Assembly: GCA_030142905.1 (NCBI GenBank)
Contig: JASJOG010000028.1
Location: 1,437,501-1,501,500 of the forward strand
Direction of reading: 5' to 3'
DNA: 64,000 bases
Source: Heliopora coerulea
Taxonomy: Eukaryota > Cnidaria > Anthozoa > Scleralcyonacea > Helioporidae
Of the stretch, positions 10,887 to 20,600 are shown piece by piece. The notes beneath the pieces were generated by a model. That model was not told where the DNA came from and did not search any database. It saw nothing but the letters and a program-made list of their open reading frames with translations. The position numbers and the translations under genes are program-made. The first letter of the stretch is position 1, and every line of letters begins with the position of its first letter.

Positions 10887-12247
10887 GTCAGTAAATTTCT
10901 TACACCTCGTTGCTTCTTCACACCCCGCTATATTGTGGACTCAAGCTATTTCTGATTCTATAACTCTGATTTAGAAAGAACATTAAGCCCGTTTAAGACG
11001 CCGTGCCACTTATTACTTGTGATATAAAGGTATAAATGTCGAGAAGTCCAAGAAACTGAAAATGAACTGATTTCGACGAACACTGAGAAAATGCTTTATT
11101 AGAATGTAGTTTACTTGTATGCGGCATGCAATGTTTAATTATGCTATTCATTGGCCACAAATTCTTGGTCATTTTGAACATAGGCAGGTATATGTCAGTC
11201 GCCTTCTGTATTAAGACAATTTTACCCATTTCCATGTTTACGTCAATTGCAAATCTCGCACAAAAGCCGCAGATGGCCCAATGCCAACGCGGTTCTCGTG
11301 ATGAGGCACATGCAAGCAAATTCAGGGGAGGGACACTGAAAAGAATGTAAGGAATGTGTAAAAAATAACAAAGACAAGGCGATGCTAAGACGTTGATATG
11401 ATAGATATTTGATGGATTATGGCGTAAATTGCTCATTCAACAAGGATGTAATGTTTATTGCGTCTTCGAGAAGCAAAATACGCCAAAATATTGAAAAAAT
11501 GACTTATTTTCGAAATACAGTCTACAAATTCCACCCCCCGGAATGTTAACATTTGTTTATGTTCCCTAGCTGATGTAAATTTTCAGCTTCATGACAATAG
11601 TGCAAATTTTCTAAAGAAACTTTGCACTGAAAACAACAGTAGAAGGCCACATTGAGTGACATTGCATACCTCGGAGACAGAAATGTAAACAACAAAGGAG
11701 TGGAGAAAGTATGTGACAGTGTCAAAACTTAAAAACCTAGCTGCAACGAATGTTGAACCCATCGCCGTGATAGTGATCCGGTAGTAACTAGAATGCTATT
11801 TCCAGAGACATTTTCTGGTGTTAGATATCCACGAAATAAATAGTAGTCAGTTCCAAGAGCGAGTGTTATTGAGAAAAGCAAATATCTTACTGAGACATTA
11901 GAAGAAAGTTCGAAATTTGTGTCGAATTTATGGTATTTGAAAGGTTGTTTAAGATCGTAAGTCTTTGACCTGTATGAACAAAACTTCTCCGTTCCAACTT
12001 TGACACACAGGAAATTTGTAATTTAATTGTTTCACCGTCATAGTACAAAGCAGTAATTAAATGCAATAAAATATATATAAATAAATAATATATAAACAAA
12101 CATTACTAAAACTAGAGGACGGTAGGGTAACCGCAACAGCGTAAGCCAATTACTGCGGGCCCAGATTTATAAAACTATATGATAAGCTCATGCGTTATAT
12201 TAATAAAACCTAAAAACAACAAGTAATTGGATATTTAAGACTGCGCG

Positions 12248-12499
12248 TTATGTTACATTTACAGCAAATGGCTTTAAAAGTCCTAGGATTGTCAGGTCAT
12301 AAGTTGCTTCATGCGAAGCGTGGTAATAGCTTTTAAGAACAGATTTAAAAGAGTTCAAGTTGTTCCCGCTGAAGCTGTTCTCACAAGCCAATGCATTCCA
12401 CGTTCTAATGGCACGAACAAAGAATGATCTTTGATACGTTGATGTCTTACATTTGGGTACATTATACCCAGAAGGGGAAGATCGAGCAAACAGAATCAA
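12248..12499 (-). pseudogene. LINE reverse-transcriptase C-terminal tail (in duplication copy 1)
   Basis: This 83-codon frame has the signature of the extreme C-terminus of non-LTR retrotransposon polymerases: STYQRSFFVRAIRTWNALAC followed by LNSFKSVLKSYYHASH. The RT catalytic core is absent, so it is a 5-prime-truncated insertion. The clade cannot be set from this piece. Confidence 0.7.
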
Positions 12500-13382
12500 T
12501 CACGCAGTAAATTTGAATAAGAATTACATGATAGTATAGTTTCACTTGTCCTCCTGCTTTGTAAATGAGTACGTTCATTTCGTATTAGGAAAAGCCGCTG
12601 AATTGGGAATCAAACCCGATACTTTGAGGGGAAATTTTATTTCAAGAGAACGAGCATTTGAATAAAAACGGTAAGTTCGATCCTGTTTTTGTAAGACTTC
12701 AAGTGCCTCGTCGTACTCAATGACAAGGGTAAATGATAAACTTGGCCAGGTACTACACTCGTTCCACAGGAAAGATACGCAGTTATATAACGTACCAGAA
12801 AATGAAAATAAAAAACCAAATAGACAAAGAATGACTCGAGCGCATCAGGCTAGTCCTGAATTCCTCGTCAGTAACCCTAAGTTGTCGCTGTTCTCTAACT
12901 TGGGACAATTAAACCTTGGCCAAACCAGAAAACAAATGACTGCAATTTTCCACTTGCTTCGGAGTTGGCCTCCATTACTGCAGCATTTGTCGACTTACAA
13001 CAAGTCTGAGCGTGTCGAAAATTAAATAGAAGTTGAAAAGCGTTTCTTTTACTGGCAGTGTCTTGCGTCTTGATTAGCTCATGGCGTTAATAGCACTTGT
13101 TGGTTGAATAAAGTTGACCAACTCGCTAGCACTTGGTCAAGGATTTAAAAAAATGGACCTACAAAACACATTCGATTGAGCGGTGGTGGTCATGTGATGC
13201 GAGTCGTTTTTTAAACAATTTTGTCTAACTGACACATTCCACTTGTACACTGAGCTTTGGCTGTGAACAAAACTCAACATCTAATTTCCTATGAAAATTT
13301 CGCCAACCACCTTTAAGTTATTGATGGTCGTCTATTCTTCTGTTATTTCCAGACTTTATTTGGCATAGACCTGGCAGAATAA

Positions 13383-13631
13383 ATGCAAAGATATGTCGCT
13401 TCAGTCTTAAACGTTGATGGCTTAAGAGCGTTCGTAACTAAATGTAATGATGGTCAGTTTTGCTCGTGTTCTGCAAATCTTACTGACCCAGGAGAACTTC
13501 CAAAATTTGGCCTTCCATCCTTACTAGCTCTGTTAATATTGATATATACCTTTTTAAGGAAACTTCGTCGGTTTTATACAACAATGTTGTATGAGGGTTT
13601 CAATTCGTCAGTGTATTATACTCGAAGATAA
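13383..13631 (+). CDS. unidentified small ORF with a hydrophobic segment (copy 1)
   Basis: The frame encodes 82 residues from an ATG. A hydrophobic run at about residues 45-57 (LPSLLALLILIYTFL) followed by basic residues (RKLRRF) could be a membrane anchor. I recognise no domain. The counterpart at 16265-16513 stays open over the same length, which could reflect selection or merely recent duplication. It may be a terminal exon or non-coding. Confidence 0.2.
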   Translation: MQRYVASVLNVDGLRAFVTKCNDGQFCSCSANLTDPGELPKFGLPSLLALLILIYTFLRKLRRFYTTMLYEGFNSSVYYTRR

Positions 13632-13867
13632 GCTTGGTCAGATAATTTGGCGTAGCATTGAATTAATAGGCAAGATTTAAAAATTACTTCACAAGTAAAT
13701 TTAGTCAACATGATTTACCGATAACATGTAATTAGATTTAAATTGCTCATTTATTGGTAGAACTGGATATTCTCGATTCGTGTAGCTTTCTTTTACGTTT
13801 CTGCAAAGTGCTGTCTTACTAATACTAAAGAATAGTTAAGCGTTTGGAAGTGCAAAATTATTGCGGT

Positions 13868-14012
13868 TTAATGTTTGAGAAACATGAGAGCTTGGATATA
13901 TTAAGGTAGGTGAACGATCTTCAAGCTCGATACTCAGAATATGATTTCTGAGCTCCAGACGGGGATCGAACCCGCAACCTTCTGATGACAGGTTAGACGC
14001 TCTAACCATTCT
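13868..14012 (-). repeat. tRNA-derived SINE, truncated
   Basis: Read on the minus strand it contains the B-box-like GGTTGCGGGTTCGATCCCCG and then the family tail (gagctcagaaat, tatcgagcttgaagatcgttc, atatccaagctctcatg). It breaks off just after the A-box region (ggttagagcg). Related copies are at 16748, 20218, 20438, 26245 and 58912. Confidence 0.75.
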
Positions 14013-15125
14013 CAAACATCAAATTATATATTACAGTGTGTGCACAGGCAACTTATAACGTGCATTCCTTATTTCTATTTCGAGAACTTTGATATGAGCC
14101 CTCAATAGGGCTTTAGTAATTTATCCGAGAAAAAATTGTGATCAGTTGCTAGTATGTAACCAGCCGTACAAATACGTAACCGCGTATTTTTACCAAGAAT
14201 AATGAATAATTTTCAAATATTTGAATACCGGAAAAATAGGAACGAAAACGATTTATTGGGACACCGTTCGTTGCAAACGCATTTATAAGTAAACTTGATT
14301 TCCGATGTCGAAGTTGGAGTCATGACTTCGAAAGCGAAGTTCGTGAATTGTTTACAAAGTACAAAAATTCGTTAGAAAATATGCAATTATTATAAACTCT
14401 GATTTAGAAAGAACATTAAGCCCGTTTAAGACGCCGCACCACTTATTACTTGTGATATAACGGTATAAATGTCGAGAAGTCCAAGAAACTGAAAATGAAC
14501 TGATTTCGACGAACACTGAGAAAATGCTGTATTAGAATGTAGTTTACTTGTATGCGGCATACAATGTTTAATTATGCTATTCATTGGCCACAAATTCTTG
14601 GTCATTTTGAACATAGGCAGGTATATATCAGTCGCCTTCTGTATCAAGACAATTTTACCCATTTCCATGTTTACGTCAATTGCAAATCTCACACAAAAGC
14701 CGCAGATGGCCCAATGCCAACGCGGTTCTCGTGATGAGGCACATGCGAGCAAATTCAGGGGAGGGACTCTGAAAAGAATGTAAGGAATGTGTAAAAAAGA
14801 AGAAAGGCAAGGCGATGCTAAGAAGCAAAATACGCCAAAATAATGAAAAAATGAACAAAACTTCTCCGTTCCAACTTTGACACACAGGTAATTTGTAATT
14901 TAATTGCTTCACCGTCATAGTACAAAGCAGTAATTAAATGCAATAAAATATATATAAATAAATAATATATAAACAAACATTACTAAAACTAGAGGACGGT
15001 TAGGGTAACCGCAACAGCGTAAGCCAATTACTGCGGGCCCAGATTTATAAAACTATATGATAAGCTCATGCATTATATTAATAAAACCTAAAAACAACAA
15101 GTAATTGGATATTTAAGACTGCGCG

Positions 15126-15377
15126 TTATGTTACATTTACAGCAAATGGCTTTAAAAGTCCTAGGATTGTCAGGTCATAAGTTGCTTCATGCGAAGCGTG
15201 GTAATAGCTTTTAAGAACAGATTTAAAAGAGTTCAAGTTGTTCCCGCTGAAGCCGTTCTCACAAGCCAATGCATTCCACGTTCTAATGGCACGAACAAAG
15301 AATGATCTTTGATACGTTGATGTCTTACATTTGGGTACATTATACCCAGAAGGGGAAGATCGAGCAAACAGAATCAA
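15126..15377 (-). pseudogene. LINE reverse-transcriptase C-terminal tail (in duplication copy 2)
   Basis: It is nearly identical to the fragment at 12248-12499, with one clear residue difference (Ser to Gly after ACEN). It was carried along when the whole segment duplicated, not inserted independently, because the flanks match too. Confidence 0.7.
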
Positions 15378-16264
15378 TCACGCAGTAAATTTGAATAAGA
15401 ATTACATGATCGTATAGTTTCACTTGCCCTCCTGCTTGGTCACTGAGTACGTTCGTTTCGTATTAGGAAAAGTCGCCGGATTGGGAATCAAACCCGATAC
15501 TTTGAGGGGAAATTTTATTTCAAGAGAACGAGCATTTGAATAAAAACGGTAAGTTCGATCCTGTTTTTGTAAGACTTCAAGTGCTTCGTTGTATTCAATG
15601 AGAAGGGTAAATGATAAACTTGGCCAGGTACTACACTCGTTCCACAGGAAAGATACGCAGTTATATAACGTACCAGAAAACGAAAATAAAAAAACCAAAT
15701 AGACAAAGAACGACTCGAGCGCACCACGCTAGTCCTGAATTCCTCGTCAGTAACCCTAAGTTGTTGCTGTTCTCTAACGTGGGACAATTAAACCTTGGCC
15801 AAACCAGAAGACAAATGACTGCAATTTTCCACTTGCTTCGGAGTTGGCCTCCATTACGGCAGCATTTGTCGACTTACAACAAGTCTGAGCGTGTCCAAAA
15901 TTAAATGGCAGTCGAAAAGTGTTTCTTTTACTCGCAGTGTCTTGCGTCTTCATTAGGTCATGGCGTTAATACCACTTGTCGTTGGTTGATTAAAGTTGAC
16001 CAACTCGCTAGCACTTGGTCAAGGATTTAAAAAAATGGACCCGCAAAACACATTCGATTGAGTGGTGGTGGTCATGTGATGCGAGTCGTTTTTTGAACAA
16101 TTTTGTCTAACTGACACATTCCACTTGTACACTGAGCTTTGGCTGTGAACAAAACTCAACATCTAGTTTCCTATGAAAATTTCGCCAGCCACCTTTGAGT
16201 TATTGATGGTCGTCTATTTTTCTGTTATTTCCAGCCTTTATTTGGCATAAACCTGGCAGAATAA

Positions 16265-16513
16265 GTGCAAAGATATGTCGCTTCAGTCTTAAACGTTGAT
16301 GGCTTAAGAGTGTTCGTAACTAAATGGAATCATGATCAGTTATGCTCGTGTTCTGCAAATCTTACTGACCCAGGAGAACTTGCAAAATTTGGCCTTCCAC
16401 CCTTACTAGCTTTGTTAATATTGATATATACCTTTTTAAGGAAGCTTCGTCGGTTTTATACAACAATGTTGTATGAGGGTTTCAGTTCGTCTGTGAATTA
16501 TACTCGAAAATAA
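16265..16513 (+). CDS. unidentified small ORF with a hydrophobic segment (copy 2)
   Basis: This is the copy-2 counterpart of 13383-13631. The frame is open over the same 82 codons with about ten substitutions, but the first codon is GTG instead of ATG, so independent translation from the same start is unlikely. The hydrophobic core and basic tail are kept. Confidence 0.15.
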   Translation: MQRYVASVLNVDGLRVFVTKWNHDQLCSCSANLTDPGELAKFGLPPLLALLILIYTFLRKLRRFYTTMLYEGFSSSVNYTRK

Positions 16514-16747
16514 GCTTGGTCAGATAATTTGGCGTAGCATTGAATTAATAGGCAAGATTTAAAAATTACTTAACAAGTAAACATGTCAACATGATTTAGT
16601 CAACATGATTTACCGATAACATGTAATTAGATTTAAATTGCTCATTTATTGGTAGAACTGGATATTCTCGATTCGTGTAGCTTTCTTTTACGTTTCTGCA
16701 AAGCGCTGTCTTACTAATACTAAAGAATAGTTAAGCGTTATGAAGTG

Positions 16748-16925
16748 AAAAATTATTGCGGTTTAATGTTAGAGGAACATGAGAGCTTGGATATATTAAG
16801 GTAGATGAACGATCTTCAAGCTCGATACTCAGAAAATGATTTCTGAGCTCTAGACGTGGATGGAACTTGCAACATTCTGATGACCGGCAAGACTCTCTAA
16901 GCATTGAGCTACCAAGACTCAGATA
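16748..16925 (-). repeat. tRNA-derived SINE split by a hAT element
   Basis: The minus strand has the A-box-like TGGTAGCTCAATG and a degenerate B box. The unit stops at the left copy of the 8-bp duplication ctcagata and resumes at 20165-20172 on the far side of the hAT element. The SINE is therefore older than that insertion. Confidence 0.75.
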
Positions 16926-19900
16926 CAGTCCTTTCACAGAAATTTGGAGGCCCGGGTGAAAAATCCACTTGGGGGCTCCACCCTCCTTGGGCAGTTTTAC
17001 CGCCGTCATTATCTATTGTACAGTATCTACCGTAAGAAGGTGTAAAAATTATTTAAAAGTTTTTACAAGTGAATAAAATTTAAACAAGTTAAAAGTGTAC
17101 TTTACGTGTGCATTTGAATGGAAACGAGTCAATAACGTCATCATAGTTAATTTTTCTTGCTATGTCACGCTCACATGACAGCATGATTAGACTTGACTTG
17201 CGTTCTTGCCCCATTGTGGATCTTCGACAGTTCTTAACTATACCAAATTTACTAAAAGATCTTTCTCCTGATGAAACAGATAGAAGTATGCTTACAAATA
17301 ACCGTAGAACAACACAAATTTGGGGAAGAATTGTCTGAAGACCTTTCTCATATATCTTATTGAATAACGCAATAGACGATAGCTTTCCGCCTAAAATATT
17401 GCTTTGCTTCAACCTATTCATATGGTGCATCTCTTCCAGAAGTTCTTTTTCATTTAAATCACATGGATAAAAATTTGAAAGATCTTTGCGACGAATTTCC
17501 ATTGTTTTTCCTGCTGCTTCCCCGCCTGTGTTGGGGACTTCAGAGCAATTCCATAAAAAGGAAAACAAGTCGTTTACTTTTTAGTTTTTTCAAATCTGCA
17601 TGCTATTTCGCAAATTACTCTATCCAAAGCAACATTAAACACATTGATTTCGAATTCCCTTTCATCGTTGTGCTGTTCATGTTCACTATCTCTGGGTTGA
17701 TCGTGAAATCGTCTGGGAACTCTCCGCCTTGTTTCTTTAAAATACTCACTTAAACCAAGAGAAGAAGCAACAACCTTTGATTCCTTAGAGATCACGCTCC
17801 AAGATTCCCTCATGCGTTTTAAATCGTCTTGCAGTGACTCAATCAAATGCAATTCTTCATCAATGGTGATCTTAGAAGCTTGAAGCAAAACACTAACATC
17901 ATTTATAGTCTGTAATACCTTAAACCAAAAGGTTATAAGTAAGACAACTCAAGTGATTGCAACCATTGGATTAGGTTATCGACATCTTCAGACACTTCAC
18001 CAGGCAAATCATGATCTTTCAATCTTTTTAATACATCCAAAATTTCTCTTGGCCTCTTTACTAAGGGCTTGACTGCCTCTATTCTAGCACTCCAACGAGT
18101 AGTAGATAATTTATGTAGGGATATACCAGTAGCCTCTTGCAAAATCTTCCAACGTGAAGGACTAGAGCTGAACAAATTGTATAACCTCTGAATATTTCCA
18201 AAGAAGCTTTTTACAGTAGCTGACGACTCTGCTGCATGCACTCCACATAGATTAAGACTATGCGCACTGCAAGGAGAAAATAACGCTTAAGGATTTTTCT
18301 CCAGAATTGCTGCTTGAGCTCCATTGTAAACCCCAGCCATATTTGCACCATTGTCATATCCTTGACCTCTACAGTTTTTAAACTCAATATCATGTTCTTT
18401 GAGTACTTTGCATATTAACTCGGCAATATCCCTTCCTTTCTTTTTATCGCAATCTTCCATTCTCAAAAATCTTTCACATATCTCTCAAACTTCATCATTT
18501 AAATTTACATGTCTTAACATGAATGTCATTTGTTCTGTGTTGGAAACGTCCGGAGTACCATCAACAATGATGCTGTAGTACATTGCTTGTTTAACTTCTT
18601 CCACAATAGCATTGAGAACAACTTTAGAACATTCTTCAATAAACTCGTTTTGTGAACGTGGCGATAGATAATGCGCTTGCATTCGGCTGTTGTTTTCTTG
18701 ATGTTTTTTTACTTTATCCAGATGTGACTTTAAAATATGATTGTGACCGCTAAGCAATTCCAAGTTTCCAAGAAAAAGACCATTATTTGGATTACCTAAT
18801 TCAGTGGTTGAACCGCGAAAGGGAAGGTTTCGCTCTGATAAAAATAATACCACGTCCAATATGCATCGAAATATTTCACGCCATCTTGATATTTCGTTTT
18901 GTAACCGCCATTGAAGTTGCTGATCAATTCCAGTTGTTTTATGTAGGTTTTTTTCAAGTTCTTTCCACGTAATGTAACTTAAGAAATGCGACGAACTTCG
19001 TTGGTGGGCATCAATTTTTTCGTACAATTTTCTCCAGTTATCTTTATGTCCTGCATCCAGCCTTGTCAGCAGGGATGTTTCAGAGGTCTTTTCTTTTTGT
19101 GATATTTCTTGAAACAGACAGCATGGAAAGCAAAAGAGGCCTTGTTTTGATGCACTCCATACCAACCAATCTCTTTTTACCTTTTCGCCATTTGGCATTT
19201 CTTGACAAAAAATATTTTGAGGAAAGTTACGGCCAGAACTATCTCTGGGGAAAGACTTCGGATTTTCAGGCACGCCAATTTTAGCAATATACTCCGTATC
19301 TTGTTTAGTTAGACGTATCCAACTTGAAGGATCGTTTGATAGTAAAGGTGCAAATGTTCTTTCAGCATCGGACGACGTTACTTGTGTGGCTATTGTCTCA
19401 CCAGGCTTACTTGAGCGGCCATTGTCTCACCGGCGTCAGTATTAGTAATGGTATATGCATTCGTAGATGTAATATCATCTCCTGCTACTTCGTCACAGCT
19501 AATTTCAACTTCTTGGGACTGAGATGCATTACCTCTCTGGATTTTGGTGTACCAGTTTAGATCTTCTAGCGTTCTACGAGATTTTGCTTCATTTTCATCA
19601 CGAATTTGCCTTTGTTTACGCTTTGCTGCACCAGATAAATAAGAACGAGAAGACGCCATTTTGATTTACATGTAGCGTACCGAGATAGTAACAATTCAAG
19701 ACTGTATACATACTACGTAAAAGGAGGGCGTTACGGAAGGGAGCGTTTGCTATGTCATGCCTACGCGCATTATATTTAATTACGTACTATATTTAACTAC
19801 ATACAAAACTCGTTACATACATATTGATTGCGCAACTAAACACTGCCGCTGGTCTACATATGTTTTGAACTATCAACAATGGAATTAATTGCAGTATCTG

Positions 19901-20164
19901 TAGCCATTTAATAATAGCGAACGCAACGTTTTTGACAACAGGAAAGGCGACCGGAGATAAATTTTTGACCAATAAGAATTCTCGATCCATTCTTTTGACG
20001 TTACTCACCCCGTTTCCGTTGTAAAAATCGTTGCATGCTTAAGTTCTCTAATATATATTTTACTACATCTTTAATTTATTTCTTCCTTCTTCATTTTGGG
20101 GCCCCCCTTGAGCCTGGGGCCCGGGGCAAATCGTCCCCTTTGTCCCCCCCTCTGAACGGCCCTG
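16926..20164 (-). mobile_element. hAT DNA transposon with exact 8-bp target duplication
   Basis: The 3239-bp element is flanked on both sides by ctcagata (16918-16925 and 20165-20172), the 8-bp target duplication typical of hAT. The terminal inverted repeats are imperfect: it begins CAGTCCTTTCA and the right end reads CAGGGCCGTTCA in reverse complement. G-rich subterminal runs follow at both ends. It holds one decayed minus-strand transposase and lies inside a SINE. Confidence 0.9.
17089..19659 (-). pseudogene. hAT transposase, ZMYM1/DUF4371-like, decayed
   Basis: The pieces in order from the N-terminus are as follows. 19390-19659 starts with ATG and is Lys/Arg-rich. 18485-19273 is a TTF-type zinc-finger region (WLVWSASKQGLFCFPCCLFQ), then DUF4371 with YYSIIVDGTPDVSNTEQMTF. 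18290-18410 holds the hallmark CRGQGYDNGANMAG. 17933-18241 carries STTRWSARIEAVKPL. 17574-17888 follows, and 17089-17568 is the C-terminal dimerisation domain (SVSSGERSFSKFGIVKNCRR). At least four stops or frameshifts break it, including stops near 18485, 18290, 17930 and 17570. The protein would have cut and joined the element ends. Confidence 0.85.
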
Positions 20165-20217
20165 CTCAGATAGTGAGCTCGGGTGCAAGTTCGATATATA
20201 TGTGCGACCTAAGCTGC

Positions 20218-20400
20218 ACCTAAGCTCACCATCTGAGTCTTGGTAGCTCAATGGTTAGAGAGTCTTACCGGTCATCAGAAGGTTGCGGGTTCGATCCCCG
20301 TCTGGGGCTCAGAAATCATTTTCTGAATATCGAGCTTGAAGATCGTTCATCTACCTTAATATATCCAAGCTCTCATGTTTCTCAAACATTAAACCGCATC
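20218..20400 (+). repeat. tRNA-derived SINE
   Basis: A near-complete plus-strand unit: gagtcttggtagctcaatgg (A box), then ggttgcgggttcgatccccg (B box), then the family tail ending near cattaaaccgc. It lies next to the right half of the SINE split by the hAT, in opposite orientation, so the two form an imperfect inverted pair. Confidence 0.8.
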
Positions 20401-20437
20401 AATCATTATTAACATGTACTGGCTTCCGCTTAGGTCG

Positions 20438-20600
20438 CAAATATATATCGAACTTTCACCCAAGCTCACCATCTGAGTCTTGGTAGCTCAATGGTTAGAG
20501 CGTCTTTCCGGTCATCAGAAGGTTGCGGGTTCGATTCCCGTCTGTAGCTCACAAATAATTTTCTGAGTATCGAGCTTGAAGATTGTTCATCTACCTGCAA
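20438..20600 (+). repeat. tRNA-derived SINE, 3-prime shortened
   Basis: A second direct copy, less than 250 bp downstream of the first. The A box (tggtagctcaatggttagag) and B box (ggttcgattcccg) are both clear, but the tail ends early at gttcatctacctgc. The head contains the same caccatctgagtcttgg stretch. Confidence 0.8.

Larger units (their letters stand above)
2200..10900 (-). mobile_element. decayed autonomous Helentron (Helitron superfamily) with divergent RPA-like gene
   Basis: The minus strand carries the parts of a Helentron replicase in the usual order: variable N-terminus, OTU-like domain, basic linker, CxxC-rich segment, Helitron-specific N-terminal domain, HUH Rep nuclease, PIF1-type helicase and C-terminal exonuclease-endonuclease-phosphatase domain. 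An RPA-like single-strand-binding gene runs the other way on the plus strand from 9351. The C-terminal endonuclease separates Helentrons from canonical Helitrons. Every module is recognisable, but at least seven in-frame stops and about eight frameshifts interrupt the replicase, so this copy is dead. The ends are approximate. Helentrons move by a rolling-circle-like mechanism and generally leave no target duplication. Confidence 0.85.
10962..14012. repeat. large tandem duplication, copy 1
   Basis: From aactctgatttagaaagaac onward this segment matches 14395-16925 closely and in the same order. It includes a LINE tail, two matching open frames and a SINE at its right end. It is longer than copy 2 because it keeps two blocks, about 11389-11468 and 11504-11968, that copy 2 lacks. 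About 380 bp (14013-14394) separate the copies. I recognise no host gene in it apart from the unassigned open frames listed separately. Confidence 0.85.
14395..16925. repeat. large tandem duplication, copy 2
   Basis: This is the second, shorter copy of the 10962-14012 segment. Two internal deletions remove about 80 bp (after gctaag, near 14821) and about 465 bp (after gaaaaaatga, near 14855). Each deletion point carries a few bases of matching sequence at both ends in copy 1, which suggests microhomology-mediated loss. The right end is a SINE that was later split by a hAT element at 16926. Confidence 0.85.

Noticed and set aside
10993..11436. Long minus frame repeated at 14426-14752, first taken for a host gene
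   Set aside because: The same region is open on the plus strand too and has no domain. Its repetition is explained by the large tandem duplication.
20230..20310. tRNA gene candidate with clear A and B boxes
   Set aside because: It is followed by a family-specific tail, recurs several times in the window and lacks a proper acceptor stem. It is a SINE head, not a tRNA gene.
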